A stretch of DNA of 64,000 bases from Xylocopilactobacillus apis (GCF_033095965.1 NZ_AP026801.1:1012001-1076000), one strand, 5' to 3'; shown: positions 1 through 9,334, counted from the first letter of the stretch. A program made the numbers and translations. Notes: generated by a model from the sequence alone, not told the origin.

Positions 1-300
1 TTGATCAACTTCTTTCGCGTCTCCAATAATTAAAAACAAATTAGGCAGCTTAAGTTCAAATTGTTTTCTTAACAGATAAGCTAAAGCCATTTCATTAATT
101 TCTAAGGCAATAAAATTTTTTTCAGGATGAATTTTGGCTAATTGAGTGATAAAGCCACCCTTCCCTGAACCAATCTCTAATTCAATTGGTTTATCGTTAC
201 CAAAAAAGTTATGCCAATTTCCTTTAATGTCGTAAGGGAATTTTTTATAAAAATTTTGATTTTGTTCGTATAATTCGTCAGCCCACGGCTTTCTTTTCAT
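1..300 (-). CDS. trmB: tRNA (guanine-N7-)-methyltransferase, 5' part only (truncated by window edge)
   Basis: The minus strand from the ATG at 300 reads MKRKPWADELYEQNQ and continues open to the window edge, about 100 residues. The stretch PIELEIGSGKGGFITQLA is the SAM-binding motif of TrmB, which makes m7G46 in the variable loop of tRNA. Family knowledge: TrmB proteins begin with a similar RKPWA segment and are about 210 residues, so roughly half is seen here. The gene starts 2 nt after the ecsB stop codon, so it is probably the third gene of an ecsA-ecsB-trmB transcript, an arrangement common in lactobacilli. Confidence 0.9.
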   Translation of the reverse strand, partial: MKRKPWADELYEQNQNFYKKFPYDIKGNWHNFFGNDKPIELEIGSGKGGFITQLAKIHPEKNFIALEINEMALAYLLRKQFELKLPNLFLIIGDAKEVDQ

Positions 301-302
301 TC

Positions 303-1508
303 TCAATGGTTAAAAATTTTCCTTATTCTAGAAGTAATGTAAAGTTTAGTAATTAAAATTGTAAAAACAATTCCACCTCCCAAAAAGATAAACGCATTAA
401 TAAAATTATAATGGTAATTATCCATCATTACTAATGAATTTATAATTGTATAAGTCACACCTATCTCAATCAAAAATTTTTGGAATAATTTAATCCAATT
501 GCTTTTCTTTGTCGGGAATATTCTAAACCAAAAATTTGAAATCACTTGCTGATAAATTGGAATTAACTGAAAAAGCAATAAATATAGCAATATGAAACTT
601 AAAATTAATGAAAAGATAGAATTTCTAAACAAAAGCAAAATAATTACATTAATCAAAAGTAATCTCAAAAAAAGGCCAAGGTAGTTTCCAGCTCTTAAAA
701 AAGTTTTCCAAAATAAATTCTTTTGAGAAGATTTATTAGACTTAACGAAATCTAAATATTTTCTTCTCTTTATTTGAATTTCACTGTCTGGCAAATCAAC
801 AAACAGTGAATAAAATTTATTAATTCGACTTTGTCTCCTTATTTCGGAATCAATCGAAAAATCAACTTTAAAGATTGATTCTTTTTTAATCTTATCAATT
901 GCAGCCGATAAGATTAAATACAAGAAGGATAATCCTAAAAATAAATAATATTTTCCAACAACGATAGGAATCATGACAATTAAATTCAAAAATAAAATTG
1001 ATATGTTAAATTTTAATCCAGAAAATTTGCCATAAATTTTACTTTTAAAGCTATTAAATAATGCTAACTGCAGGCAAATGAGTCCAGCTAAAATCAATAT
1101 CCAAACAAAAGGACCATGGGTATGATCTAGTTTATTAATAATTGGAAATACAGCTAAACTACTTAAAGCAAAAGTAATGGTCGGTAGAGCCATACTGTAA
1201 GTTGTTGCAAATGCAAAATTTTCTTTAAATTTACTAATAGCTGGTAATAAAAAACTCTGATCTGGCCTCTTAAGCAGAGTTACATAATTAAAACTATTAA
1301 GTTCAATAAAAAAAATAATAGCTATTATTGCCCTAAGTAAGTACGGATTAAGGCTTAAAATTGAATTCAAATTTTGAGAATAAAGATAAGCTAAATATCC
1401 CATTAAAATAAATAAAATCAGAATAAAGTGATCGTTAAATACATACCTTAAGTATTTACTATTGTTGGCTAAATTTTCTTGAAAACGGTTATGATAGATT
1501 TTTTTCAT
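303..1508 (-). CDS. ecsB: ABC transporter permease EcsB
   Basis: A 401-residue, very hydrophobic protein with around ten predicted membrane-spanning stretches in two blocks (about residues 28-210 and 270-395) separated by a charged segment (about 215-265, with IKRRKYLDF). It sits directly after an EcsA-type ATPase and its ATG overlaps the ecsA stop (ATGA). This order and architecture match EcsB, the membrane subunit of the Ecs ABC exporter, linked in Bacillus to secretion and to activity of the intramembrane protease RasP. The identity rests on context plus topology; the sequence has few invariant motifs. Confidence 0.88.
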   Translation of the reverse strand: MKKIYHNRFQENLANNSKYLRYVFNDHFILILFILMGYLAYLYSQNLNSILSLNPYLLRAIIAIIFFIELNSFNYVTLLKRPDQSFLLPAISKFKENFAFATTYSMALPTITFALSSLAVFPIINKLDHTHGPFVWILILAGLICLQLALFNSFKSKIYGKFSGLKFNISILFLNLIVMIPIVVGKYYLFLGLSFLYLILSAAIDKIKKESIFKVDFSIDSEIRRQSRINKFYSLFVDLPDSEIQIKRRKYLDFVKSNKSSQKNLFWKTFLRAGNYLGLFLRLLLINVIILLLFRNSIFSLILSFILLYLLLFQLIPIYQQVISNFWFRIFPTKKSNWIKLFQKFLIEIGVTYTIINSLVMMDNYHYNFINAFIFLGGGIVFTILITKLYITSRIRKIFNH

Positions 1509-2242
1509 TTGGAATTCTCGGATTTTGCAACTTTTAAATAAATCTCTTCGAGACTAGCATTTTCCATCCCAACAGTTTGACCAATTTCTTGTAAATTACC
1601 TTGTGCTTTGATTCGTCCACGATTTAATAAAACAAATTTATCAGCCAAATCTTGTGCATTTGCTAAAATGTGAGTTGACATTAAAATTGATTTGCCCTCG
1701 TCTTTTCTTTGTTTAATCAAATGCAAAAGGTCATCAATTGCTACTGGATCAAGGCCAACAAAAGGCTCATCAATAATTATTAGTTCAGGATCAAGCATGA
1801 AAGCACTGGTTAACATCATTTTTTGCTGCATTCCTTTTGAAAAATGAACGGGCAGCCAATCCAGCTTGTCTGATAAGCGAAACATTTCTAATAAATTATC
1901 AGCTCTTTCTTTTGTTTCTTTATCATTTGAATGATAAACTTCCATTACTAGATCTAGATGTTCTTTTAAAGTCAGTTGTTGATAAAAAATGGGCTGTTCT
2001 GGAACATAAGCAATTTTACTTTCATAGTTCGAAAAATCTTCTTTAATAGATAATCCGTCGATTGTAATTTCGCCGGATGCCGGAGTAAGAAGACCTAAAA
2101 TATGTTTAATAGTTGTTGATTTACCGGCTCCATTAAGCCCGATCAGAGCTAAAACTTCACCTTTTTTAATTTCAAAGCTAATGTCACGGATGATTAATAA
2201 ATTTGAATAACCCCCGGACACGTGCAATAATTTAAGTGACAT
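1505..2242 (-). CDS. ecsA: ABC transporter ATP-binding protein EcsA
   Basis: A 245-residue ATPase with the full ABC motif set: Walker A GLNGAGKST at residues 35-43, Q-loop around YVPEQP (79-84), signature FSKGMQQK (134-141) and Walker B LIIIDEP (154-160), followed by the H-loop STH. It energises the Ecs exporter with EcsB, the overlapping downstream gene. The ATG at 2242 has AGTAGG upstream. The divergent hit gene begins only 26 nt away, so each gene's promoter must lie at least partly inside the other's 5' coding region. Confidence 0.93.
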   Translation of the reverse strand: MSLKLLHVSGGYSNLLIIRDISFEIKKGEVLALIGLNGAGKSTTIKHILGLLTPASGEITIDGLSIKEDFSNYESKIAYVPEQPIFYQQLTLKEHLDLVMEVYHSNDKETKERADNLLEMFRLSDKLDWLPVHFSKGMQQKMMLTSAFMLDPELIIIDEPFVGLDPVAIDDLLHLIKQRKDEGKSILMSTHILANAQDLADKFVLLNRGRIKAQGNLQEIGQTVGMENASLEEIYLKVAKSENSK

Positions 2243-2268
2243 ATAATTTACCTACTGGAGAGTGTATT

Positions 2269-2703
2269 TTGAACGATTGTATTTTTTGTAAAATTATAAA
2301 TGGAGAGGTTCCTAGCTACAAAATTTATGAAAATGAATTTGTTTATTCTTTTTTGGACCTCTCACAAACAACATATGGACACACACTTTTAGTTCCTAGA
2401 AAACATGTTCAGGATATTTTTGCATACGATGAAAATCTTGCAAAAAACGTTTTTAGTTCCGTACCTTTAATTGCAAAAACACTTGAAGAGAGTCTAACGG
2501 GTCTAAAAGGATTAAATATCATTAATAATAATGGAACTATTGCCGGACAATCAGTCTTTCATTCACATATCCATTTTATACCCCGCTATAATGACAAGGA
2601 TACCTTCACTTTAAAATTTACAGATAATTCTAAGTCATATAGTGAAAATGACTTAACTGGTCTTGCCAATAAGATGTCGGAGAAAATAAAAAATGAAAAT
2701 TAA
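2269..2703 (+). CDS. hit: HIT (histidine triad) family nucleotide-binding protein
   Basis: A 144-residue HIT protein starting MNDCIFCKI; the two Cys residues near the N-terminus fit the family's zinc site. The triad is HSHIH at residues 98-102, the catalytic motif of HIT nucleotide phosphoramidases and hydrolases. I chose the TTG at 2269: GGAG at 2257-2260 lies 8 nt upstream and the protein then begins exactly as family members do, while an upstream in-frame start adds eleven unrelated residues and overlaps ecsA. The stop overlaps the next gene by 11 nt, so the two are probably co-transcribed. hit divergent from ecsAB is the usual Bacillales and lactobacillar arrangement. Confidence 0.92.
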   Translation: MNDCIFCKIINGEVPSYKIYENEFVYSFLDLSQTTYGHTLLVPRKHVQDIFAYDENLAKNVFSSVPLIAKTLEESLTGLKGLNIINNNGTIAGQSVFHSHIHFIPRYNDKDTFTLKFTDNSKSYSENDLTGLANKMSEKIKNEN

Positions 2704-3001
2704 AAATTTAATTATAATCTCTGGTATTTCTTTGGCAGGCTATAAAATCTACGAATTTTTTTCTAATAAAGATAATATCGATTGGATTAATGAACTTTCT
2801 GAAAGTTCTCAAACGGTACTTGATAAGTATAAAAAACTTAACGATAAAATCAAAATTCTTCAAAAAGAAAATAACTCCATTGTTATGCCAGTTGTTAAAG
2901 ATTTAACAAAAAAAATTAATGAATTTGTTTATACCGAAAATTTTGAAATTCAAGAAATTAATGACCATTTACAAAGTATTATACATCTTTTAACAAAGTA
3001 G
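2693..3001 (+). CDS. YtxH/YhaH-like small membrane-anchored protein
   Basis: A 102-residue protein with one N-terminal hydrophobic segment (about residues 4-23) followed by a Lys/Glu-rich, probably coiled-coil region. It overlaps hit by 11 nt and precedes prsA, the position held in Bacillus by yhaH (YtxH family). Family membership is inferred from topology, length and neighbours; there is no diagnostic motif and the function is unknown. GGAG within the end of hit at about 2679 could serve as its ribosome binding site. Confidence 0.7.
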   Translation: MKIKNLIIISGISLAGYKIYEFFSNKDNIDWINELSESSQTVLDKYKKLNDKIKILQKENNSIVMPVVKDLTKKINEFVYTENFEIQEINDHLQSIIHLLTK

Positions 3002-3024
3002 AATCCAACTACATCTTGTATATT

Positions 3025-3053
3025 TTGCGTAATATTTTTAATTGTGATAAAAT
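3025..3053 (+). promoter_or_regulatory. Candidate prsA promoter
   Basis: A weak -35 TTGCGT (3025-3030) lies 17 nt before TAAAAT (3048-3053), which carries an extended TG one base upstream (TGATAAAAT). This places the transcription start about 35 nt upstream of the prsA ATG. Called by eye; the extended -10 is the strong part. Confidence 0.5.
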
Positions 3054-3093
3054 TTACTCTGTTGTGAAAAAATTTAATTTAGGAAGTACATAC

Positions 3094-4062
3094 ATGCAAA
3101 AAAAGTTTTTAGCAGGAACGATTTTATCTGTTTCACTCCTGCTTGTAGGTTGTTCTAGCGGCAGTAAAAATGTTGCTACAATGAAAGGTAAAACAATTAC
3201 CCAGGATGATTACTATACAGCTTTAAAAGAATCACAGTCTGGGAAATCAACTTTGCAGAACCTAGTGTTGGCTGATGCTCTTGAGCAAAAATATGGCAGC
3301 AAGGTTAAGCAGTCAGATATTAATAAACAATATAAAAAGCTTGAAGATCAATATGGTTCTTCGTTACCTAGTATGCTTAAGCAAAGTGGTTATACTGAAT
3401 CATCTTATAAGAAGGTGCTTCGTAATGGCTTATTAGCTACTCAAGCTTTAAAAGACAAACAGCCTGAAAGCAGTAAGAAGTTTAAAGATGCTCTTAAAGA
3501 TGCGTGGAAGAACTATTCCCCTAAAATAACTGTTCAACTTATTTTAGTTGATACTGAAAAGAAAGCTAAAGATGTATTAAAAGAATTTGAAGCTGATCCA
3601 ACTACTAAGAACTTTGCAAAATTAGCTAAGAAATATTCTAAAGATACATCTTCTAAGAATAATGATGGAAAGACTACTCCTTTTGATCCTAAATCATCTT
3701 CAACTGGATTAGATCCGAACTTTGTTTCTGCTGCTGGTAAATTAGCTAAAGTTGGAGATTATACAAAGACTCCAGTTAAATACGGTAACGGGAATGGTTA
3801 TTTCCTTATTAGGTTAGTAGATAAACCTGGCAAAGGTAATTTATCTGATCACGAAAAAGAATTAACTGATCAAATTTATAACCAATGGCAAAGAGATACT
3901 ACTGTTATGAATCCAATTTATGGCAAGGTATTAAAAGAAGTTGATGCTAAAGTTGTTGATAAAGATATGAAAGATGTTTTATCCTCATTCTATCAAACTC
4001 AAAGTAATAGTAACCAGCAAGGTGCTACACAGCAACAAGGTGGTTCAACTTCTGGCAATTAA
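3094..4062 (+). CDS. prsA: Foldase lipoprotein PrsA (peptidyl-prolyl isomerase)
   Basis: A 322-residue lipoprotein. The signal peptide ends in the lipobox LVGC with the lipidated Cys at residue 20, and a parvulin-type PpiC domain spans about residues 143-245 (ITVQLILVDT to GYFLIRLVDK). It acts on the outer face of the membrane, helping secreted proteins fold. The ATG at 3094 was chosen over an upstream in-frame start because AGGAAG (3081-3086) sits at the right distance and the signal peptide starts there (MQKKFLAG). The tail is Gln/Ser/Gly-rich and probably disordered. It has its own candidate promoter and a strong terminator, so it is probably monocistronic. Confidence 0.95.
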   Translation: MQKKFLAGTILSVSLLLVGCSSGSKNVATMKGKTITQDDYYTALKESQSGKSTLQNLVLADALEQKYGSKVKQSDINKQYKKLEDQYGSSLPSMLKQSGYTESSYKKVLRNGLLATQALKDKQPESSKKFKDALKDAWKNYSPKITVQLILVDTEKKAKDVLKEFEADPTTKNFAKLAKKYSKDTSSKNNDGKTTPFDPKSSSTGLDPNFVSAAGKLAKVGDYTKTPVKYGNGNGYFLIRLVDKPGKGNLSDHEKELTDQIYNQWQRDTTVMNPIYGKVLKEVDAKVVDKDMKDVLSSFYQTQSNSNQQGATQQQGGSTSGN

Positions 4063-4084
4063 CTTTATAGAGTTTTAAATTTAG

Positions 4085-4112
4085 GCATTGATAATTTATC
4101 AATGCTTTTTTT
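4085..4112 (+). terminator. Rho-independent terminator of prsA
   Basis: A perfect 9-bp stem GCATTGATA / TATCAATGC with a 3-nt loop (4085-4105) is followed by seven T residues (4106-4112), 23 nt after the prsA stop codon. Confidence 0.93.
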
Positions 4113-4299
4113 GTGCGGTAATTTACTTTGATAAAGTTCTCTATTTAAAGTAGTGTTATCCTCAAAATTTTGTTTTAAATTTCGATTTGATTTAATAACA
4201 AGTATAAATTATAGTATTTATTTTATAGCATTTATTAGATGTATTTTTTTGAATTAAATTCATCTCATAACATTTAAAGGTGGCGAAGAAATTGACCAT
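4113..4299. other. Intergenic AT-rich stretch, no gene seen
   Basis: No ORF with a ribosome binding site or family resemblance was found between the prsA terminator and the first recognisable IS21 codons. Confidence 0.6.
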
Positions 4300-5060
4300 G
4301 CAGTGAGAAGTATTTTGATTCATTATCGTAAAATTCTTGAACTCCATGCCAAGGAACAGTTCGCAGAGAAATTGCTGCTGTTACAAGTAATTCTCGTCCA
4401 AAAATTACAGAAGGCATCAAACCGGTTGAGCTTCATCAGATTAGTCCGCCATTTAATAATACTTATCGGGATTTAGCTGAATACTACAATACAATCGCCA
4501 TGCCAGCCAAAGTGAGAAAACCAAAAGATAAACCAAGTGTCGAAAAGTCAGTGGGAATTCTTTCAACTTGGGTGATTGCTGCTTTAAGGAACCGACAATT
4601 CTTCACGCTTGAAGACATAAATAAAGCCGTTCGTCAGAAACTTAGCGAGTTCAACGAGCGGTCTTTTAATAAAAAATATAAACCGGGCAGCAGGTTAACA
4701 GCATTCAAAAAAGAAGAACAGTTTGCCCTGAAACATTACCCGTTGAACCCTACAAAATGACAAGGTGGAAAAAACTTTTTTTCAAAGAGATTACCACGTC
4801 AACGTTGAAAGTCAATTTTATAGCGTTCCCTACGAGTATATATCAAATCATGTTCAGAACAAACTGAACAAAGACCTAAAGGAAATCGAATTGCGAGTCA
4901 TAAACGGTTAAAAGGTAAATATGGCCAATTCTCAACCAATCATCAGCTTTACCTTGTCCATACACCTGAAACTGCTATGAAATGAGATGGTTAATCAATT
5001 GGACTGTCGTCTTCAACATTTACCAAAGATTTTTCACTATGAGTTTTCTGCTTGGGTCTG
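4300..5060 (+). pseudogene. istA: Remnant of an IS21-family transposase gene (istA)
   Basis: Fragments of one IstA protein lie in order but in different frames. An N-terminal helix-turn-helix piece (RKILELHAK, then after a frameshift GTVRREIAAVTSNSRPKITE) runs directly into the end of the catalytic domain (RDLAEYYNT, MPAKVRKPKDKPSVEKSVG), and after another frameshift comes the C-terminal part (YSVPYEYI, RIASHKRLKGKYGQFST). Most of the DDE core between them is gone. The open stretch 4500-4760 is only the largest surviving piece. No istB and no terminal repeats were recognised. The element is inactive; the boundaries are approximate. Confidence 0.85.
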
Positions 5061-5117
5061 TTGCAATTTACTATAGGTTCCGACAAAATTCATCTATATA
5101 AAACTTTCACTTCAATG

Positions 5118-5147
5118 AAAAAATCACCTTTCAAAAAAAGTGATTTT
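5118..5147 (-). terminator. Terminator downstream of the LRR surface-protein gene
   Basis: On the minus strand AAAATCAC (5147-5140) pairs with GTGATTTT (5127-5120) across a 12-nt loop and runs on into a T tract (TTTTTT). It lies 135 nt after the stop codon of the minus-strand surface-protein gene. Confidence 0.7.
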
Positions 5148-5281
5148 CTGTTATTTAGCGGTTAAACAATTAATTAAATCTATGTTATTTTAATCTACGT
5201 AAAAATTTTGGGTGGTTCCTTTTAACACTGATATTGGATGGTTAATTTTCAAAACAGAATTAAATTGATTGAGTAAATCCT

Positions 5282-8200
5282 TTAAATACCTGAAGTATTT
5301 ACCAGTGTAAACGTAACCTGCCCAGTATAGTGACCATGGGTCGGAATATCTACGGGTTTAGCTTTAAAATCTAAACTCCAAGGAATAGAATTTGTTTCTT
5401 GATAACCTGTACCTGCAGTTCCGGTGTAAACCGGCTGCGCTATAGTTGTTAAATTATATTGACTGCCGGTGCCAGTATCATTGAACCAAAGCGGATTGCC
5501 CCCGATAATTTTAGTTGAATCAGTATCCAACTGCATTTTTTTACTTACTGCCGCTTCAATCTTCCAAGTTTTTCCTTGTCGGACATTACGGTTATCATAT
5601 TCAGAGAAATTTTGCGCTGAACTATGGTAATCAATCTTTTCCGAAGATTGATGACTTCCAAATTCAATATATGAAGTAGTTGTTAGAGTTTGTTTGCCGC
5701 TTTGATCCCAAACATAGGTCCTAGTGTCCGTGTGCACAATGCCAGAATCACTGTATATTTGTGCGGCCGTTTTAAAATCGCCTAATGCATTATGATCGTC
5801 TCCTCCTTTAGCAACATCAACTAATTGCCAGCGCGGACTAGTACAGTAATATACAGGTGATTGATTTACTAAATCTTCAATCTCTGTTCCTGGTGTTGGA
5901 TCGGTCATCATAGTTCCTACAGGTTTTAAAACCAAATTGCATTTTGGCCCTAAAGTCAATTTCCAAAGCGCGGGCGTATTTTTAAGAAAATCTCCTTGAT
6001 TAATACAGCGACTTGTATCAAATAAACTTAAGTCTAAGCTGGTTAAAGAAGAACAATTTTCAAACATCGATACAAATTGAATGGCATTGCTTGTAACAAA
6101 GTGACTTACATCAAGGACCTTCAAGGAACTGCAATTTCTAAACATATAGATAAAGCCCTCTGATTGACTGGTGTCGAAATGACTCACATCAAGATCTTTT
6201 AAGTTTGTACACCCATCAAACATCTTTTGAAAATTGGACGCTTTGCTAGTATTAAAATGAGTAACATCAACGCTTGTCAGACTACTACAATTTTGAAACA
6301 TATTATACATATTCCCTACTTGCGAAGTGTCAAATTTGGTGACATCAAGGCTCGTTAAAGATGAACAACTCGTAAACATCCCAGCCATACCATGAACCTT
6401 ACTAGTATTAAACTTTGTTACATCAAGGCTCGTTAATCTTGAACAGTCACTAAACATTGAATCCATAGTTGTTACATTTTTGGTGTCAAAATGAGTTACA
6501 TCAAGATTTGTTAAAGAACTGCAGTCTATAAACATTCCAGACATATCAGTAACTTGACCTGTATCAAATTTAGTGACATCTATACTCGTTAATTTACTAC
6601 AACCATTGAACATGCTTTGCATAGTCAAAACTTTACTTGTATTAAAATTGGTTACATCTAAATTCTTTAAATTTCCGCAGTAGCAAAAAAGTTCTCTCAT
6701 ATTAGTAACATTGCTCGTATTCCAGGAATTAACAGCCAAAGTTTCTACTGCCCCGCAATATTCGAACATTTCATACATATTTGTAACTTGACTTGTATCA
6801 AAACCACTGACATCAATTACAGGTAAGACATTACACTGATAAAACATATAACTCATATCGGTTACTTTACCAGTTTTTAACTTACTAACATCAACTTGCG
6901 TTAAAAGGCGGCAATAGCTAAACATTTTTGACATATCGGTAACATTACTCGTATCGATTAGCTCCAGTCCTTCAATAATAGTCATATTATATAAAGAACT
7001 AAATAATTCTTTTAAAGACGACCTGGCACTCACTCCTGGTTTAATTATTGCTTTTTTAACCTTACTAACTTGATCAAACCACGGCCACCGTTTATTACCA
7101 TATTGATCAAGAACATAATCAACGTTTAAGTTCAGCTCATGTGGATAAATTGTTAAATTTCCTGCACTATCAACGTTCCACCACAGGTAATTGCCTAAAT
7201 TTATCGTTTGAGTTCTGGCAAGGTCATAATTATTATTGTTGTCAACAGCCAAGACATGTAGATATTTTCCAGCTCCATCGTTACGGGTTACATTAAGTGT
7301 TGCCACACCAGTTCCATCTGGCATTAGGTTAATATTAGTAACTTCACCATTGGCGTTTTTGACGGGTGTTACCACGCCATTAGGGTTATCATCAATTTGA
7401 TAAATATATCCCTTAACCCCACTTGTAACGGTAGATCTGACAACGTCTGAATATTTTGTTGTACTTGCAGTTTTAGCCTTTACTCGATAAAAATAATCAG
7501 TTCCCTGATCACTAGCACCGACATTAATAGTTGCTTTACTACTATCAGTAGTCACGTTTGCCCATGGCATGTTTGGTGCAGCGTTATCTTTAACTGTATG
7601 ATCCTCACCGTGGGTTGTTGTATTTAGTGTGCTTGTATAGTAAAGCATGTTAGCAATAATCTTAGCCTCGTCAGGCGTACATGCTCCCGTGATATTTCCC
7701 GTCTGAATCATCGCATAATTATTTTTTGTCACGAGATAGTAGTTATTATCTCCAATTAAATTATGTTGATCGTCATAAACCAATCCTGTGTCAAAAACTC
7801 GGCCGTCAGGCTTTCCTCCGAAAGTTAAAGGTGTTTGAAACTTCATCCATCGAGTTCCGCCTTGATTGTAGGTATAGTATTGTCCACTAGTATGGCTAGC
7901 TTGAATTGTATACGTGAAACTGGGATCCATGTTATAAGGATAGCGATTTAAAAAGCCATCCTGCTCGAACTGAACCTTTGTTGACCCTACCAGTAAATCT
8001 ACTGTGTCTAAAGAGTTTGTTGTATAGTTTGGAGGCAGTCTACTTCCGAGCAATAAGCCGAGCTTATTGGCAAAAGTATTAAAATATTGATGATTCCAAT
8101 ACGATATTGTATCGTGTCCAAAAATAACTGATCTGCCGGTCTCACCAAAATCAGCGACGGCGCTTTGAGATAGTGCTGTAAGATCATTAACGCCAGCGAC

Positions 8201-8830
8201 CCACCCCCCATTATCATCTTCTGAACCAAAATAAATCCCATCGTAAAGATATTTACCCGAGCTATCTTTTAAATATCCATTGGGATTTTGATTGAAATCT
8301 GACAACAATACGGGTGTAACTTCAATTAGGCCCATTGAAACTGGTTGACCAGACCCGTTATCCTGATTCATCCAGGCTTGTAAAAAATTTCCTCCTGGCG
8401 GATAAACATTTAAAATTTTAACTTGTTTTCCATAATTAGTTGGCGGATTAGTCCACCCGACATCAGTTGCTGGAATAGTCGGATCGGTTGTACGCTGAAC
8501 TAAGTAACCATCATTTACATCAGGAATACTATCCCAATCTAAAACTTCAAATGGCTGATTAGAGCTATTAACTTGACTATCGACTTTTAAACGAAAATCA
8601 TTAGTTTTGACGACACTTCCAAGAATCCTTGGCTCAATCCTCCTCCGTTCTTGCGAGACTAACTTTCCATTTTGAGTTGAAGAATTAGACAGATCAGCTG
8701 AATTTTTACTTTGAATGTAGGGTAAACCACTAGCCCGACTATTATCTTTTGGCATAAAACGGCTAAAAGCCAACAGTACCATTAATCCTATTATAAAAAG
8801 AAATGGTAATCTGACTTTTTTCCAACTCAT
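5282..8830 (-). CDS. BspA-type leucine-rich-repeat (DUF285) surface protein with WxL-like C-terminus
   Basis: A 1182-residue secreted protein. Residues about 9-27 form a signal or anchor helix. Residues about 100-400 form a globular domain of uncertain type (GGWVAGVNDLTALSQ, GRSVIFGHDT; possibly DUF5057-like). An Ig/FN3-like segment follows to about 590. Residues about 620-960 hold about thirteen 26-residue repeats of the form LTSLDVTxFDTSxVxxMxxMFxxCSS, the DUF285 pattern of BspA proteins (78-bp period in DNA). The last 170 residues (YIEFGSHQ, TWKIEAAVS, HYTGQVTFTLVN) resemble a WxL cell-wall-binding domain whose usual final Trp is Phe; there is no LPXTG motif. GAGAGGG sits 7 nt before the ATG. 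The likely role is host or surface adhesion; the ligand is unknown. Confidence 0.85.
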   Translation of the reverse strand: MSWKKVRLPFLFIIGLMVLLAFSRFMPKDNSRASGLPYIQSKNSADLSNSSTQNGKLVSQERRRIEPRILGSVVKTNDFRLKVDSQVNSSNQPFEVLDWDSIPDVNDGYLVQRTTDPTIPATDVGWTNPPTNYGKQVKILNVYPPGGNFLQAWMNQDNGSGQPVSMGLIEVTPVLLSDFNQNPNGYLKDSSGKYLYDGIYFGSEDDNGGWVAGVNDLTALSQSAVADFGETGRSVIFGHDTISYWNHQYFNTFANKLGLLLGSRLPPNYTTNSLDTVDLLVGSTKVQFEQDGFLNRYPYNMDPSFTYTIQASHTSGQYYTYNQGGTRWMKFQTPLTFGGKPDGRVFDTGLVYDDQHNLIGDNNYYLVTKNNYAMIQTGNITGACTPDEAKIIANMLYYTSTLNTTTHGEDHTVKDNAAPNMPWANVTTDSSKATINVGASDQGTDYFYRVKAKTASTTKYSDVVRSTVTSGVKGYIYQIDDNPNGVVTPVKNANGEVTNINLMPDGTGVATLNVTRNDGAGKYLHVLAVDNNNNYDLARTQTINLGNYLWWNVDSAGNLTIYPHELNLNVDYVLDQYGNKRWPWFDQVSKVKKAIIKPGVSARSSLKELFSSLYNMTIIEGLELIDTSNVTDMSKMFSYCRLLTQVDVSKLKTGKVTDMSYMFYQCNVLPVIDVSGFDTSQVTNMYEMFEYCGAVETLAVNSWNTSNVTNMRELFCYCGNLKNLDVTNFNTSKVLTMQSMFNGCSKLTSIDVTKFDTGQVTDMSGMFIDCSSLTNLDVTHFDTKNVTTMDSMFSDCSRLTSLDVTKFNTSKVHGMAGMFTSCSSLTSLDVTKFDTSQVGNMYNMFQNCSSLTSVDVTHFNTSKASNFQKMFDGCTNLKDLDVSHFDTSQSEGFIYMFRNCSSLKVLDVSHFVTSNAIQFVSMFENCSSLTSLDLSLFDTSRCINQGDFLKNTPALWKLTLGPKCNLVLKPVGTMMTDPTPGTEIEDLVNQSPVYYCTSPRWQLVDVAKGGDDHNALGDFKTAAQIYSDSGIVHTDTRTYVWDQSGKQTLTTTSYIEFGSHQSSEKIDYHSSAQNFSEYDNRNVRQGKTWKIEAAVSKKMQLDTDSTKIIGGNPLWFNDTGTGSQYNLTTIAQPVYTGTAGTGYQETNSIPWSLDFKAKPVDIPTHGHYTGQVTFTLVNTSGI
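5950..6980 (-). repeat. Tandem 78-bp coding repeats (DUF285 LRR units)
   Basis: About thirteen imperfect 26-codon repeats inside the surface-protein gene. For example, the phrase acatcaaggctcgttaa recurs at 6342 and 6420, exactly 78 bp apart. Central units are the most alike and outer units diverge, as expected of a repeat array that expands and contracts by recombination. Confidence 0.9.
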
Positions 8831-9295
8831 CTAAAAACCCTCTCAATAATGAAATTACTTTTATTTTCATTTTAGTATTTTAGCAACTTATTTTTGCTTG
8901 CTTTTTAATAAATAATTTGTTCAAATCAGAAAAAGTTTTTTTATGTAATGATTAACTTTAATTTCTAACATTTATAAATATTGATCGGATTTTTTGAGAA
9001 AATACAATATTGTACCTTTTGATTGTAAAAATGTTGTTGAGCGTAAAATTTTTAGTCGAAAAACACTTGGAGTTGTTTTGGATCTTCAGTTATAATTTTT
9101 CTTTTTTCTATGATTGTTTAATTTCTAATAAAATTTGGATTCTTTCAAAATATATAATCGTTTTATCGAATAGTCTTTTCTGGAGATTGAAAACAGAAAT
9201 TATTACACGCTCAATGTTCGAATCCAAGATCGGATTGAAATTTATTATTAACTCAAAGTATTCCTCAACAATTTTAAATTTCAATTTGACAGAAT
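8831..9295. other. 465-bp AT-rich intergenic region without a convincing gene
   Basis: A 95-codon frame (9010-9297, plus) has no ribosome binding site, a composition typical of AT-rich non-coding DNA (mostly Ile, Leu, Phe, Ser, Lys) and no family resemblance. A shorter open frame on the minus strand lacks a start codon. The part next to 8830 must hold the promoter of the surface-protein gene, but no clear -35/-10 pair stands out. Confidence 0.55.
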
Positions 9296-9334
9296 AAAAA
9301 GTGCCTCACAATCGTTAGTAATTATGAGGCACTT
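9296..9334 (-). terminator. Terminator of the yhaO-yhaN transcript
   Basis: A perfect 10-bp stem AAGTGCCTCA (9299-9308) / TGAGGCACTT (9325-9334) with a 16-nt loop. Read on the minus strand it is followed by TTTTTATT. It lies just after the yhaN stop. The plus-strand side has a T run only after CAC, so activity is mainly on the minus strand. Confidence 0.85.

Noticed and set aside
4500-4760. 86-codon frame as an independent gene
   Set aside because: It is the middle of a broken IS21 istA; matching istA pieces lie before and after it in other frames.
5950-6980. Regular 78-bp repeats as a possible CRISPR or non-coding array
   Set aside because: The repeats are imperfect, in frame and translate to DUF285 leucine-rich units inside one long coding sequence.
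9010-9297. 95-codon open frame on the plus strand
   Set aside because: No ribosome binding site, low-complexity composition typical of AT-rich non-coding DNA, and no family resemblance; it also runs into a terminator stem.
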